A stretch of DNA of 64,000 nt from Bacteroidales bacterium UBA5382 (GCA_002409745.1 DHOU01000017.1:1-64000), one strand, 5' to 3'; shown: positions 34,473-44,974, counted from the stretch's first letter. Numbers and translations: made by a program. Notes: generated from the letters alone by a model not told the origin.

Positions 34473-35831
34473 TTATTTCTTTACGACCGTCAACACCGCT
34501 TTGTCGTTCCCGGCAGAAACATCTACGGTGAACACATACGTCGCTCCGGCTGTAAGCGGTTTACCCTTATACAAGCCCAAGTTGCCCGGATCCCGTTTGG
34601 TATTGCCCGGACCGGGTTCCTCTCCCGTTCCTATAAACACCATATCGCTTCCGGTCGTGAGGGTTTTATCTGAAAATTCTCCTCCCCAGCCTTTCTGGTG
34701 GAAGAACTTGAAGTTAATGTCTTCAATACTTACAGTTGTCCCTGCAACAAGCGTTATCTGGTATTTTTTGTTACCTATCGGCGACAAACATAAAGGTTTA
34801 TCGGTATTCCATCCTACTGCATTTTGTGCAACGGAAGGCTTCCCGACATTATCGCCGATAATCCAGATAGCGCCCGTGCCGTCTTCTTTTAATGTTGCAG
34901 GCGAATTACCGTCCAGCACTTCAATTTTGAAGTATTTAAATTTCAGATTTGCCACAATCCGGTATTTACCCGAAATGGGGACGAAACTGTAAACACCGTC
35001 TTGCTTCTTCGTAAAGAAGTCGGCATCAACCCACCAATCGGCAATATCCGACAGACCTTCTATCTTCAATTCCTGCCCTTGGGTCAAATCGATGTCCAAT
35101 TGATAGTTATCTTCATCGACCATATTCATTTCCTGTTCGTTAAACAAGATTTTGAAGAATGGCGACGCTTCATATGTTAGTGTGTTGAACGTGACGGAAT
35201 ATTTACCTCCAACCGGGCTTACAAACGGGATATTAGCCGATACGCCATCTTTAATAGCGCTTTCTTCCCAACCGAAAACAATTTCACGGCCCTTATCATC
35301 CATTATAGGAGTTTTTATATAAGCCGGCAAATCGGTGGACGGGAAAGCTTCCGTCGCTGCGTATTCATTCGGATTGCCTGTCGGAAGCATGGGATAGGAC
35401 GCAGCCTCCGTGACCAATATCAGATACGGGTAGGAAGCGCGCTTTACGGGTACTTCAAACGTCTGCCTGGCGCTTTTCATCGTGGTGTTCAGTAAAACAA
35501 ACTCCAAAGTAGCCGTTCCATCGGGAATATCTTTTTCAAAAGGAACGGCAATAGTTCCCTCATATTTTCCGTTTTCCTTTGTACGGATGACGGTCTTCGC
35601 GACTTCCTCTTCCCCGAAATACAATACGGCTGTCAGTGTGGAAAGGGAAACATCGTCACTGACGGTAGCGGTAAAAGGAAGAACATCTCCAAAATGCACG
35701 TTGGAGAACTGATTTTCTATTTCTACCACGGGATTTCCCGCCTGTGGAATTTCTTCGGCCTCGTCCGAACACGACACCACAGCGACAAAACCCACGACCA
35801 TAGTAAATAACCAATATTTTAAATTTTTCAT
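34473..35831 (-). CDS. SusE/SusF-like surface glycan-binding lipoprotein
   Basis: About 452 residues from the Met at 35831; the frame is open to 35870, but only the later Met sits directly before the signal peptide (MKNLKYWLFTMVVGF, lipobox AVVSC with Cys21). An Ig-like N-terminal domain (about 30-130, as in DUF5016) leads to beta-sandwich repeats, one with KLEDINFKFFHQKGWGGE-type spacing, and a closing YVFTVDVSAGNDKAVLTVVK typical of SusE/SusF. It has the same layout as the protein at 37359-38750 and is probably a diverged duplicate. Such proteins bind glycan beside SusCD. Here the bound ligand is probably beta-glucan. Confidence 0.8.
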   Translation of the reverse strand: MKNLKYWLFTMVVGFVAVVSCSDEAEEIPQAGNPVVEIENQFSNVHFGDVLPFTATVSDDVSLSTLTAVLYFGEEEVAKTVIRTKENGKYEGTIAVPFEKDIPDGTATLEFVLLNTTMKSARQTFEVPVKRASYPYLILVTEAASYPMLPTGNPNEYAATEAFPSTDLPAYIKTPIMDDKGREIVFGWEESAIKDGVSANIPFVSPVGGKYSVTFNTLTYEASPFFKILFNEQEMNMVDEDNYQLDIDLTQGQELKIEGLSDIADWWVDADFFTKKQDGVYSFVPISGKYRIVANLKFKYFKIEVLDGNSPATLKEDGTGAIWIIGDNVGKPSVAQNAVGWNTDKPLCLSPIGNKKYQITLVAGTTVSIEDINFKFFHQKGWGGEFSDKTLTTGSDMVFIGTGEEPGPGNTKRDPGNLGLYKGKPLTAGATYVFTVDVSAGNDKAVLTVVKK

Positions 35832-35857
35832 ATTCTTAGGATTATTCATTTCCGTTA

Positions 35858-37354
35858 TTATTTTTTCCATCTGTATGATATGACTGATTTCGCCGGCACA
35901 TCATAAGCGAAGTGATGGGTTCCGTCATCAATCGTAATTGTTTTACTCGCGGCATTTCCGTTCAATAATACAACCGCATACGTTCCATCGGTATTTTCGA
36001 AAGCGGAAAAGGAAAAACCCGCATCGGAAAAACCGGATGTGCCGATACGCACCGCTCCCGGTTTTACGACCGACGAAAGATGCCCGATGATGTAGTAATG
36101 CGAATTGCGCGTAATGGTCGAATAGTTGGACCGGTCGATATCGACGGCGCCATAACATGTCTGGCATCCGCCTTCACGGTTCGGGCCGCGATCGCTGTCC
36201 AGCATCAGGTTCCAGACAATAACTCCTTTCGCCCAGTTATTGATTGTTCCCAGCGCTACTTCCCGCATATCTTCTATCAAGCGGACTTCCAGATTACGGC
36301 CGTCGTTCCATGTTCCGATGGAAGTCTCCGTGAAAACCAACTCCCTGTCGGGATACTTTTGGTGGATGTCGAGAAGTTCCGATTTATCCCCGCCATAGTT
36401 ATGATAAGCTGCCCCGGCAACCACGTCGGCATCAATACCGGCATCGTAAATTTTCACCGGATAATCGTTTTGATCGGGCATATTATCGTAATTGAAATTA
36501 TGGTCGAACAAGTAAATCTTCGTCTTGAAAGCCGCTGCTTTAAACTTAGGCACCAAATGGTTCTTCACGAACTCCAGTTGTTCCCGCCATCCCATAAAAA
36601 GAGAAGCCGAATTTCCCCTGTTCAACGGTTCGTTTTGCGGTGTTACGGAATAAATATTAATTCCCTGTTCCTCAAAAGCGTGAATCCATTTTACAAAATA
36701 ATCGGCATAATCGCCGTAATGAGCCGGATTCAACTGTCCGCTTGTCCAGGAGTTGAACGGTTGCAGGTCCGTAAGATTGTTTACTTTCATCCACCGGGGA
36801 GGAGTCCACGGGGAACCCATTATTTTCACCTCCGGATTAATCGCCAGAATTTCTTTCAGGATAGGAATCACATATTCCGTTTCTTCGGAGGTCAATGCAA
36901 AATTTTCCAGTCCGGGAGTGTCGCACAACGTGTACTCGCTCAACGAAAAATCCGAACAACCGATGGATATCCTGATATAACTCTGCCCCATCCCTTCGGT
37001 AGGCGAAAAAGTTTCTTTGAGGAATTTAGCGCGGTTTTCCTTCGTCATTTTCATTAAATTGAAACACGTGGAACCCGTGATAGCCGCTCCGAAACCATCC
37101 ATCGTTTGGTAACGCGTAGCCGGTTGCAGTTTAATGGTTGTAGGCGACATATTGCTTTTTTTACTGAAATCGGCGGCCTGTTTCCTGAAATCCTGCGACC
37201 GGTTATTGGTCGTGACATAAACGGTTACATCACCGGTTGCGGGTACTTCCGGCTTTTCTTGCTCGTCCGTTTTATCTTTAGAATCCTGACAAGAAGAAAA
37301 GCTGCAAAGCGCCAGCATCAGCAAAATTAAATTCAAATTGAATAGTATTCTCAT
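35858..37354 (-). CDS. GH30 beta-glucanase, GH30_3-like, lipoprotein
   Basis: This 498-residue enzyme is related to glucosylceramidases and fungal or bacterial endo-beta-1,6-glucanases. The signal ends SFSSC (Cys21 or 22). The (beta/alpha)8 barrel begins RYQTMDGFGAAITGSTCFNL. The acid/base is Glu242 in VTPQNEPLNRGN and the nucleophile Glu343 in VFTETSIGTWN, with MGSPWTPPRWMK between. A short C-terminal beta-sandwich ends PAKSVISYRW. Next to GH16 and GH3, cleavage of beta-1,6-glucan branches or chains is the most likely role; that is inferred from subfamily resemblance. It lies between the two SusE-like genes. Confidence 0.92.
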   Translation of the reverse strand: MRILFNLNLILLMLALCSFSSCQDSKDKTDEQEKPEVPATGDVTVYVTTNNRSQDFRKQAADFSKKSNMSPTTIKLQPATRYQTMDGFGAAITGSTCFNLMKMTKENRAKFLKETFSPTEGMGQSYIRISIGCSDFSLSEYTLCDTPGLENFALTSEETEYVIPILKEILAINPEVKIMGSPWTPPRWMKVNNLTDLQPFNSWTSGQLNPAHYGDYADYFVKWIHAFEEQGINIYSVTPQNEPLNRGNSASLFMGWREQLEFVKNHLVPKFKAAAFKTKIYLFDHNFNYDNMPDQNDYPVKIYDAGIDADVVAGAAYHNYGGDKSELLDIHQKYPDRELVFTETSIGTWNDGRNLEVRLIEDMREVALGTINNWAKGVIVWNLMLDSDRGPNREGGCQTCYGAVDIDRSNYSTITRNSHYYIIGHLSSVVKPGAVRIGTSGFSDAGFSFSAFENTDGTYAVVLLNGNAASKTITIDDGTHHFAYDVPAKSVISYRWKK

Positions 37355-37358
37355 CTTG

Positions 37359-38750
37359 TTAAAGCGTTATCTTTTCTATATGTACTGTTTTATTATTCAG
37401 ATCGACCGTAAACCTGTAGTTGGCTGCTTCCACAACCGGATCAGCGGGACCGTTGGGTATGGTCCAGTTGTTGTCGCCGGTAATGATCTGTTCGCCGGTA
37501 AAGGTAAACTCCCCGGCTTTCTTTTCGTTACCCCATCCGGTATTTTCATAGGGCTTAAACCCTGCATAGTTGTCTTTATTGGGTGTGTAGAAAGTACCCT
37601 GATATACCCCTTCGCCGATTTGGCGGAACAAGACATACTTCAACACATGGTCAAAACCCCAATCGGTATGCGTTCGCTGATGCTCGGGATACACCGAAGC
37701 TATTTGTTCCGTCGAAACGTTTGTGGGATATCCCAATCCCCATCCGCAAGCCAGTAAAAAGTCCGGGTACGAAGGATTGTCGACCCCTACGAAGATATTC
37801 TTGCGAACAGGATTATAATAAAGAGTATATTCTCCGGTTTTTCCGAGGAACTTGATTTTGTCGACGGCTGTCCGCTCGAAAAAGTCGGGATTATAGATAT
37901 TCTGAGCATCGGAGAGGGCACCGAATGCCTGATACGTTTTGCCGTTTTCGAGTGTACGCTTGAGCGTACGGAAAGATTCGCCGTCAATATCCTCATCCCG
38001 GAAAGTACTTAGCGACAAATCGTCCTCTCCCAACTCACTTCCCGTGGTTGCGGCGCTAAAGGCATAACTATCATAAACGAACCCTTTTGTATAATCCGAA
38101 CCCGCTGTATAGGCAAATGCCGATTCGCCTTTGTCATCGATCATTTCGATTTTCCCGTTCACATTTCCATATACGTCACCCGTATAATCGATGGTATTGT
38201 CGGCAAGGAGTTTTTCGGCTATTTTAAAGCGGAAGGAAGGATTGAACGTGAGGCCGTCGACTTCGAATTTATTTTTATCGGTTGACGGTTTCAAAATAGC
38301 GACCTTGCCGTCGTCCGTAACCAGATAGAGTTGATTATAACCGGGACGGGCTGCGCTAAGGCCGTTTAATTGCAAGGATGCCGATCCCTTCAATATATTC
38401 CGGGCGATGAGGTTGACCTGTATGGCTGCATCCGCCTGATTGCTTAACAGTGGTACGAAAATAGATTGCGCCACTGTGAACGTATCGTTTGAGAGAGGTA
38501 TTTCACCCGATGTAACAACGCGCCCTTCCGCAACCACTTCATAAGCCAATGCAGAAAGTGTGGTAGCCGGATCGATAATTTTAGCAGTCAACACAATCGA
38601 GTCTCCGAAAGTAAAATCGGCGGGACTAACAGCGGCTGACTCAATGACCGGCGTAGACTCTTTACGAGGCCCGAACTCGTCGTCATTGCAAGAAGCAACG
38701 AACAAAGCGATTATTCCGGTTATGAAAAATATTTTGTATATCGATTTCAT
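37359..38750 (-). CDS. SusE/SusF-like surface glycan-binding lipoprotein
   Basis: This 463-residue lipoprotein has the signal MKSIYKIFFITGIIALFVASC (Cys21). An Ig-like domain (about 28-130) opens TPVIESAAVSPADFTFGD. Beta-sandwich modules follow, each with an LYLVTDDGKVAILKP- or TFYTPNKDNYAGFKPYENTG-type segment, ending NYRFTVDLNNKTVHIEKITL. This is the position and architecture of SusE/SusF or surface glycan-binding proteins: directly after SusD and before the enzymes. It starts 34 bp after the SusD gene, and the GH30 gene starts 4 bp after it. Confidence 0.82.
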   Translation of the reverse strand: MKSIYKIFFITGIIALFVASCNDDEFGPRKESTPVIESAAVSPADFTFGDSIVLTAKIIDPATTLSALAYEVVAEGRVVTSGEIPLSNDTFTVAQSIFVPLLSNQADAAIQVNLIARNILKGSASLQLNGLSAARPGYNQLYLVTDDGKVAILKPSTDKNKFEVDGLTFNPSFRFKIAEKLLADNTIDYTGDVYGNVNGKIEMIDDKGESAFAYTAGSDYTKGFVYDSYAFSAATTGSELGEDDLSLSTFRDEDIDGESFRTLKRTLENGKTYQAFGALSDAQNIYNPDFFERTAVDKIKFLGKTGEYTLYYNPVRKNIFVGVDNPSYPDFLLACGWGLGYPTNVSTEQIASVYPEHQRTHTDWGFDHVLKYVLFRQIGEGVYQGTFYTPNKDNYAGFKPYENTGWGNEKKAGEFTFTGEQIITGDNNWTIPNGPADPVVEAANYRFTVDLNNKTVHIEKITL

Positions 38751-38784
38751 TTTTATCTGTTTTTTAACTGTTTAACATGCCGGA

Positions 38785-40323
38785 TTAATAACCCGGATTT
38801 TGAACAAGATTGGGATTCTGATCGATCACATCCTGGGGAACAGGCAAGATATAAGACAAGCCGGTATATGGATACACTTGCGCCGGACGGCCTTCGTCTT
38901 TCGCAAAAACGGCGTTCATCACCTCCTCCACTTTATCCAAACGAACAAGGTCGAACCAGCGTTGGCCTTCCAAAGCCAGTTCCAGCCGCCGCTCTTTTAA
39001 ATATGCTTGCAGGATGGATTCTTTATTGGCAGATGCCGATGCGGGTAGATTTCTTAAACCGGCACGGTTACGCGTTCGATTGATAATCGTAGCGGCTTCT
39101 CCGTATTGGTCTTTGGCTATCAAAGCTTCCGCCTTTAATAAAAGGATATCCGCATAACGAAGTTTAATGATGCTGTTGTACGCGCTCCGGGTTTTGTACA
39201 TGAATGCATAATTATCGGCGGGATAATATATGTTCCAATCACAAGCATAAAAAACGACGGTTTGCGCATAGCGCTTATCTCCCGGTTCGCTGTTGAAAGC
39301 ACTGATCAGATCACGGGAAGGAGTAATCCATTTCGGCCAGGTGAAATAATAATCCCAATTTTCCATCGGGCGTCCGAACATCCAGGTAACCCAATTGCCT
39401 TCATTACTGCTGAACTGAGCCTCGAAAATACTCTCCCGGGTATTGCGGGCTTTGGCGTCTATCGCTCTGTTCGCTTGTGAGGGAGGGAGATTGGGGTCGA
39501 CCAATACGACCTCAAACATATCTCCGAAATCGGGAATCAGATCAAATCCGTCTTTGGCCAGTTCGTCGGCGTACTGAATCACCTTGTCGTAATCGCGCAA
39601 CGGTTTCTCTGCATACATCTTTGCCAGTAAAGCGCGAGCTACCGATTTGGAGAATTGCGTTTTATCCTGCGGATTATTATCGGGAGCATACTGCAAACCC
39701 TCCAACAGGTCTTCTTCTATTTGTTTATAGATCGTAAGCGCATCGGTTTGCGGAGGGAAATAGGCGGGATATACCTCTTCGATGGTTTCGGAAGTGATAT
39801 CTCCCGCTTCGGTCGTTATTAACGGAACATTTCCCCATATCCTGACCATATCGAAATAGATCATGCCCCGGAGGATTTTGGCTTCAGCCTTATATTGCCT
39901 TTTTTCGGCATCGGACAATGACGGATCGGTTACTTTATCGATATTCACAATTAATTTGTTTGCTTTGGCTACATTTCCCATGTGTCCGTTCCAATCGCGC
40001 TTCAGATTCGGATTGGACCCCTCGATGGAATTTACTTCAAACGGAGTAGTCTCCGCATTGGGGGAGCCGGCATAGGCATTGTCGGAATGCGAATCGCCCA
40101 GTAGTAAAATATCCTGATACCAATGTTCCTGCCCATCCCTGAACAATCTCAGCAGCGTTTGCCTATGCGACAAAACAGCGGCTTTATCTTTAAATGCAAC
40201 CTGTACGCTGTCGTTAGTTACTCCTTCGGTAACATCCGAGTAAGTATCGATCGGATTGTAATCGAGGGAACAAGCTGCGAATAGACAAGCTGTAAAGATG
40301 GATAATATATATTTCGTTTTCAT
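38785..40323 (-). CDS. SusD/RagB-family nutrient-binding lipoprotein
   Basis: This 512-residue protein has the signal MKTKYILSIFTACLFAAC (Cys18). TPR-like helices include AEAKILRGMIYFDMVRIWGN and NNPQDKTQFSKSVARALLAK. The C-terminal signature reads IIKLRYADILLLKAEALIA, LKERRLELALEGQRWFDLVR and closes NPNLVQNPGY. It lies 12 bp after the SusC gene. It should bind beta-gluco-oligosaccharide at the cell surface, judged from the enzymes encoded downstream. Confidence 0.95.
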   Translation of the reverse strand: MKTKYILSIFTACLFAACSLDYNPIDTYSDVTEGVTNDSVQVAFKDKAAVLSHRQTLLRLFRDGQEHWYQDILLLGDSHSDNAYAGSPNAETTPFEVNSIEGSNPNLKRDWNGHMGNVAKANKLIVNIDKVTDPSLSDAEKRQYKAEAKILRGMIYFDMVRIWGNVPLITTEAGDITSETIEEVYPAYFPPQTDALTIYKQIEEDLLEGLQYAPDNNPQDKTQFSKSVARALLAKMYAEKPLRDYDKVIQYADELAKDGFDLIPDFGDMFEVVLVDPNLPPSQANRAIDAKARNTRESIFEAQFSSNEGNWVTWMFGRPMENWDYYFTWPKWITPSRDLISAFNSEPGDKRYAQTVVFYACDWNIYYPADNYAFMYKTRSAYNSIIKLRYADILLLKAEALIAKDQYGEAATIINRTRNRAGLRNLPASASANKESILQAYLKERRLELALEGQRWFDLVRLDKVEEVMNAVFAKDEGRPAQVYPYTGLSYILPVPQDVIDQNPNLVQNPGY

Positions 40324-40335
40324 TTTTTCGGTTAT

Positions 40336-43300
40336 TTAAAATTCAACATTCACTCCAAAGACAAAAGACCGGCTATGCGGATAGGTTCCCCAGTCGATGC
40401 CTTGTACGGCGCCGTTGTTTCCCCACTGGTTGACTTCGGGATCCATTCCGCTGTATTTTGTAAAAGTAAGCAGGTTGTTAGCAGTAAAATACGGTTGCAA
40501 GCGGCTTACGCCCCATTTCTCGAGAAAACCACCCGTAAAATTGTAAGACAACGTCACGTCCTTTATGCGAAGATAACTTCCGTCTTCCACAAAATAGTTT
40601 GACGGCTGCAAGTTAAATCCGGCCTTGGGAACATCGGTTATTTGTCCCGGGGTACGCCAGCGCCTCAGCACTTCGGTGGATTGATTTTTCAAGTCGTGCA
40701 TGCCTTCCGTATCACCCTTCGAGGCGTTGAACACATCGTTTCCGACGGAACCTTGAAGGAACACATTCAAACTGAACCCTTTCCATGAGAAAGAATTGGT
40801 CAATCCATACGTAAATAACGGATTGGGGTCTCCGATATAGGTTTTATCGGAAGCGCTGATTCTTCCATCTTCATTCAAATCACGATACCTTAACTCTCCG
40901 GTTTCAGAATCCACACCGTCGCTGATGTATCCGTAGAAACCGCCCACCGGGCGTCCCGGTTCATTGCGTACGACACGGATTTGATGAAAAGCGTCGGTTG
41001 TTTCGGCATCATAATAGATTTTCTGCAACTCAAGGCTCTTCAATTTATTCCTGTTAAATGAAATATTGAAGTTGGTATCCCATTTGAAGTCGCCGGTAAA
41101 ATTGCGTGAATTAACGGCAAATTCAAAACCGTGGTTTGTCATGACGCCTTCGTTCCGGATAATACTCGAAGCCGAGGCGGCACCCTCCGGTACGGAAACA
41201 TACATCAACATATCGGTGGTATGTTTGTAATAGTAATCCATCGCGATGGTCAACCGGTCTTTAAACAACGTAGCATCCAATCCGATATTGGTTTGCGAGG
41301 TTGTCTCCCAGGTAAGGTCGCGCGTACGGAGATTGGCCTGAGCGATAAGGGGAAGGACATTTTCATCACCTTTTCCGGTTTGATCGGGGAACCAACGTTG
41401 GCGGGTGATATTATACCGTTGCAGATAGGCATAATCGCCCACGCCCGACTGGTTACCGGTTTGTCCCCATCCGCCTCTTATCTTTAAATCATCGATCCAG
41501 GTCAAATCCTTCATAAAGTCTTCGGAAGACATGCGCCATGCAGCGGAAAAAGAGGGGAAAGTCCCCCAGCGATGATCGGGATGCAGTTTCGAAGAACCGT
41601 CGGCGCGGACATTGGCCGTGAAAAGATATTTACTGTCGTAATTATAGGAAAGCCTTCCGAAATACGACATGATCCCCCATGCGGCAGCATTAGAACCGGT
41701 ATTGTCCCACGCGATCTTATTGGCGGCATTCAACGTTTTGATAGACGAATCTCTAAAATGAGACCCGTTGATGTAACTTTGCGACCATTGGGAATCCGTC
41801 CACGAAGTTCCGGCCATTCCTTCCACATTATGTTTCTGCGAAAAAGTATTCTTATACGTCAGCACATTATCGAATACCAACAATGTATTCATATTGCGGG
41901 TATCCCATGCATTTCCCCATTCGTCTCGGCCCGGGCCGTGGACGGGCGGAGTGAAACCTGTTGACTTGCCGTGGCGGCGATCCAACGTAAAGGAAGTTTT
42001 GAGGTTTAGTTCGGGCATAAAAGTAATGACCGTATTCCCGGAAGCAATCAACCGGTTTTCATAGCTCTTGTTGTTTTTGCCGTTTTCTATCTCTTCAATA
42101 GGATTGGCTATATTCTGTCCGAAAAAAAGACGGTTGTATAACCCGGTCTCCTCATTTATGATGGTTGCGGCGGTAGGAAGATTCACAACGGCGAGCACGA
42201 CTCCTCCGCGATTGGATCCGCGGCCGGTTGTAATGCCGTTGCTCGTATTGTCGGAATAGGATAAGTTCAATCCTACATGCAACCATTTGCGTACTTGGCT
42301 TTCAATATTGCTACGAAGGTTGAAGCGGCGGAAAAAAGCAGAGCTAAGGACTCCTTTTTCATCCAAATATCCTCCCGATATAAAATAACGCATCTTGTCG
42401 TTTCCATCGGAAATCTGCAATTGGTAATTCTGGGTGACACCCGTTCCATATACTTCCTTAAACCAATCGGTTTGATCGATTGTTCCTTCCGGTACGGTGC
42501 CGGGACGTATTTCGTCGATCAGTTCTTTATACTGTCTTGCATTTAAAGATTTGATCTGATTGGCAACATGACTTGTGCCGAGCTGTATATTGGCCGAAAT
42601 CTTCGCTCCGCTACTAGCTTGTTTGGTCGTAATCAACACAACCCCATTGGCGGCGCGCGAACCGTAAATTGCCGCCGACGACGCATCTTTTAGAATTTGT
42701 ATATTGGCGATATCCGTAGGAGACAGGAAATTGAGATTATCGACCGGCACGCCATCTACTACATAAAGCGGATCGTTGCTTCCGTTAAAAGAAGTTGTTC
42801 CACGCACGCGGATAACCATTTCGCCTCCGGGAGCACCGTTAGGCTGATACACGTTTACGCCGGCGGCCTTGCCTTGTATGGCCTGGGCAGCGGAAACAAT
42901 CGGGCGTTCGGCCAAATCTTCCGTAGAAACGGAAGATACGGCGGTGGTAACATCCCCCCGTCTTACCGTACCGTAACCAATTACCACCAACTCGTCCAAG
43001 GTTTTCACATCCTCGACAAGCACTACATTTAATGTTGTTTGATTAGTGATGGTAAACTCCTGATCGAGATACCCAATATAAGAAAACCGCACAACGGAAC
43101 CTCGTGGAACGGTAAGCGCATATTTACCATCGATATCCGTTACAGTACCATTACTCGTACCGGGTACCGTGATATTTGCTCCGATAACCGGCTCGCCGGC
43201 TTCGTCCCTCACCACGCCACTGATTTGTTGTCCTACAGGCTGCTGGTTTTGCTCTATGGAAAGAGCTCTTCTTGTTGAGGCTCTTTTGGGTGCTTCATAC

Positions 43301-43599
43301 AAAATATAAATCTTATTGTCTTTAATCTCGTATCCTAAATTACGAGGCGACAATAATTCGTCAAGTACATTGGTTAAATCGGCTTGGTTTACACGAATAG
43401 TTACCGATTCGTTCAAATTAACGACTTCTTTACTATAGGCTAATGAATAACCGGTTTGCTCCGAAATACTTTCGAGTACTGTTTTCAACTGTTGTTGATT
43501 GGCATTTAAGCTCACTCTCTGTGCCGAACTTAGACTAAAACTAAGTAGTAAGAGGGTACATAGAGCACCAATTCTTCTTTTAAAATGATTTTTTCCCAT
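40336..43599 (-). CDS. SusC/RagA TonB-dependent transporter with STN domain (beta-glucan locus, second unit)
   Basis: About 1,087 residues from the Met at 43599 (MGKNHFKRRIG); an in-frame Met lies five codons earlier. I chose this start by alignment with the SusC at 48193-51699. The STN domain is QQLKTVLESISEQTGYSLAY and NVLDELLSPRNLGYEIKDNK. A carboxypeptidase-like domain (about 125-205), LDELVVIGYGTVRRGDVTTA, a plug with IRVRGTTSFNGSNDPLYVVD and the IQILKDASSAAIYGSRAANG motif follow. The barrel ends RSFVFGVNVEF. It opens a second SusCD unit inside the locus. No sigma/FecR genes adjoin it although it carries a signalling domain. Confidence 0.95.
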   Translation of the reverse strand: MGKNHFKRRIGALCTLLLLSFSLSSAQRVSLNANQQQLKTVLESISEQTGYSLAYSKEVVNLNESVTIRVNQADLTNVLDELLSPRNLGYEIKDNKIYILYEAPKRASTRRALSIEQNQQPVGQQISGVVRDEAGEPVIGANITVPGTSNGTVTDIDGKYALTVPRGSVVRFSYIGYLDQEFTITNQTTLNVVLVEDVKTLDELVVIGYGTVRRGDVTTAVSSVSTEDLAERPIVSAAQAIQGKAAGVNVYQPNGAPGGEMVIRVRGTTSFNGSNDPLYVVDGVPVDNLNFLSPTDIANIQILKDASSAAIYGSRAANGVVLITTKQASSGAKISANIQLGTSHVANQIKSLNARQYKELIDEIRPGTVPEGTIDQTDWFKEVYGTGVTQNYQLQISDGNDKMRYFISGGYLDEKGVLSSAFFRRFNLRSNIESQVRKWLHVGLNLSYSDNTSNGITTGRGSNRGGVVLAVVNLPTAATIINEETGLYNRLFFGQNIANPIEEIENGKNNKSYENRLIASGNTVITFMPELNLKTSFTLDRRHGKSTGFTPPVHGPGRDEWGNAWDTRNMNTLLVFDNVLTYKNTFSQKHNVEGMAGTSWTDSQWSQSYINGSHFRDSSIKTLNAANKIAWDNTGSNAAAWGIMSYFGRLSYNYDSKYLFTANVRADGSSKLHPDHRWGTFPSFSAAWRMSSEDFMKDLTWIDDLKIRGGWGQTGNQSGVGDYAYLQRYNITRQRWFPDQTGKGDENVLPLIAQANLRTRDLTWETTSQTNIGLDATLFKDRLTIAMDYYYKHTTDMLMYVSVPEGAASASSIIRNEGVMTNHGFEFAVNSRNFTGDFKWDTNFNISFNRNKLKSLELQKIYYDAETTDAFHQIRVVRNEPGRPVGGFYGYISDGVDSETGELRYRDLNEDGRISASDKTYIGDPNPLFTYGLTNSFSWKGFSLNVFLQGSVGNDVFNASKGDTEGMHDLKNQSTEVLRRWRTPGQITDVPKAGFNLQPSNYFVEDGSYLRIKDVTLSYNFTGGFLEKWGVSRLQPYFTANNLLTFTKYSGMDPEVNQWGNNGAVQGIDWGTYPHSRSFVFGVNVEF

Positions 43600-43677
43600 G
43601 ATTCTTTGATGCAAAATAATAATGTATTATGACTAAACACTCTCTAAAATAATAAATACCGCATTAAAAAAGACCTG

Positions 43678-43746
43678 TCAAACCAAACGGTATTTTATGT
43701 TTCCACCTTTTATAGAGTTGACACTCTCTATAACAAAAAGTATGAG
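43678..43746 (-). promoter_or_regulatory. Conserved upstream element of the second SusC gene
   Basis: This stretch matches 51777-51844 in order and spacing: CTCATACTTTTT, then an imperfect palindrome around GTGTCAA, an AAA-rich part, and ACCGTTTGGTTTGA (minus strand). The final TTTG could be a -33 box, with TATTTATT 20 bp further as a poor -7. It probably holds a shared operator and promoter. Confidence 0.55.
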
Positions 43747-43837
43747 TTTGCTAGAAAAAGAAACTATGTAAACACCAACCGGTTTCAAGACCGCCAATAC
43801 CTGAAAACTGTTTAAATTTCCTCCATAAGATTATAAA

Positions 43838-44974
43838 TTATTTTTTCTGATACACGCGGACGTAATCGATTTCGTAGGTTGCCGGAAGTCGACTTTCATC
43901 TACGTCTTCCGCTCCGCCCCAATTACCGCCCCAAGCCAGATTGAGTTTTAAATAAAAGGGTTTATCGAACGGCCAGGCATTCACATCGCCTTTTCCATCA
44001 TTTGAAAAAGAAAAGTAAGCTTCGCCATCCACATATCCCACTATCTTTTCCGATGTCCATTCCACGGCGTAAATATGAAACTCCGTCTCGGCATTTTGAA
44101 TTTTTCTGGTGGCAGTCTTCTGCGTTCCCTGCACATGATTATATGCCTGCGTATGGATGGAAGCATGCACCACGTTGGGATCATATCCGACATATTCCAT
44201 TATATCGATTTCACCATCGAGCGGCCAGTTTTTAAAATCCTTCGGCAACATCCAGAAAGCAGGCCATGTGCCTTTTCCGGTAGGAACTTTCAAACGGGCT
44301 TCAAAATAACCATACTGCCAACTTTCCGTTGTATTCATACGAATGGAAATCACTTCATCTCCCCTTTCCTTGGCAATGATTTTGAGTGTGCCGTCGGAAA
44401 CAACCGCACAGGTATCCGTACCGGCAAAACGGTCGATATAATTCTGCAATTCATTGTTTCCCCATCCGTTCGTTCCGTTTCCGGTTTCGAACCACCATTT
44501 GGCCGTGTTCGGCAATGCCGGTTTGCCGCCTTGCAAACGGTCGTCGTTAAACTCATCTCGCCAAACCAAACTGTATCCGTCAGGTACATGGTTGGGAATT
44601 TTACCCGGTTTCTGGGTTACAGTATAAGCCTTTGAAGATTCGCCCTTGAGGGAAGAGAACACTAATTCCGCAGTGCGAGCCGTTTCCAATCCATTCGCTT
44701 CCACGGTTACTTTGAGGCTGGTTTGCCCGTTATGACCGACTAACGGCGACAAGGAGCACCAAGATTGCGACGAAGAGACTTTCCAATCGCCATTGGCGGC
44801 AATCAGCAGACTTTTTGCGCCGCCTTTATCGTCAAAAGCAAGCGAAGCGGGCGATATCTCCCATGTTATTTCCACATCGGGTTTCGGAGGAATAACCTCC
44901 GGCTCGTTTTTACCTCCGCAAGCCGTCCATAAGGCGACGGCAGAAAACAATAAAAGATGAAACATTTTATTCAT
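43838..44974 (-). CDS. GH16 endo-beta-1,3-glucanase (laminarinase type) with BACON domain
   Basis: This 378-residue surface lipoprotein has a signal ending ALWTAC (Cys19). A BACON domain (about 35-124; SPASLAFDDKGGAKSLLIAA and NGDWKVSSSQSWCSLSP) precedes the GH16 jelly-roll (about 130-378). The catalytic motif is GEIDIMEYVG with nucleophile Glu255 and acid/base Glu260, and WPAFWMLP and LNLAWGGNWGG shape the cleft. The EIDIME form with an extra Met is typical of laminarinases. It would cut beta-1,3-glucan outside the cell. It ends the first SusCD unit. Confidence 0.94.
   Translation of the reverse strand: MNKMFHLLLFSAVALWTACGGKNEPEVIPPKPDVEITWEISPASLAFDDKGGAKSLLIAANGDWKVSSSQSWCSLSPLVGHNGQTSLKVTVEANGLETARTAELVFSSLKGESSKAYTVTQKPGKIPNHVPDGYSLVWRDEFNDDRLQGGKPALPNTAKWWFETGNGTNGWGNNELQNYIDRFAGTDTCAVVSDGTLKIIAKERGDEVISIRMNTTESWQYGYFEARLKVPTGKGTWPAFWMLPKDFKNWPLDGEIDIMEYVGYDPNVVHASIHTQAYNHVQGTQKTATRKIQNAETEFHIYAVEWTSEKIVGYVDGEAYFSFSNDGKGDVNAWPFDKPFYLKLNLAWGGNWGGAEDVDESRLPATYEIDYVRVYQKK

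Noticed and set aside
36080..37057. Plus-strand frame of 325 codons opposite GH30
   Set aside because: It is antisense to an enzyme with all catalytic motifs; composition shows no domain.
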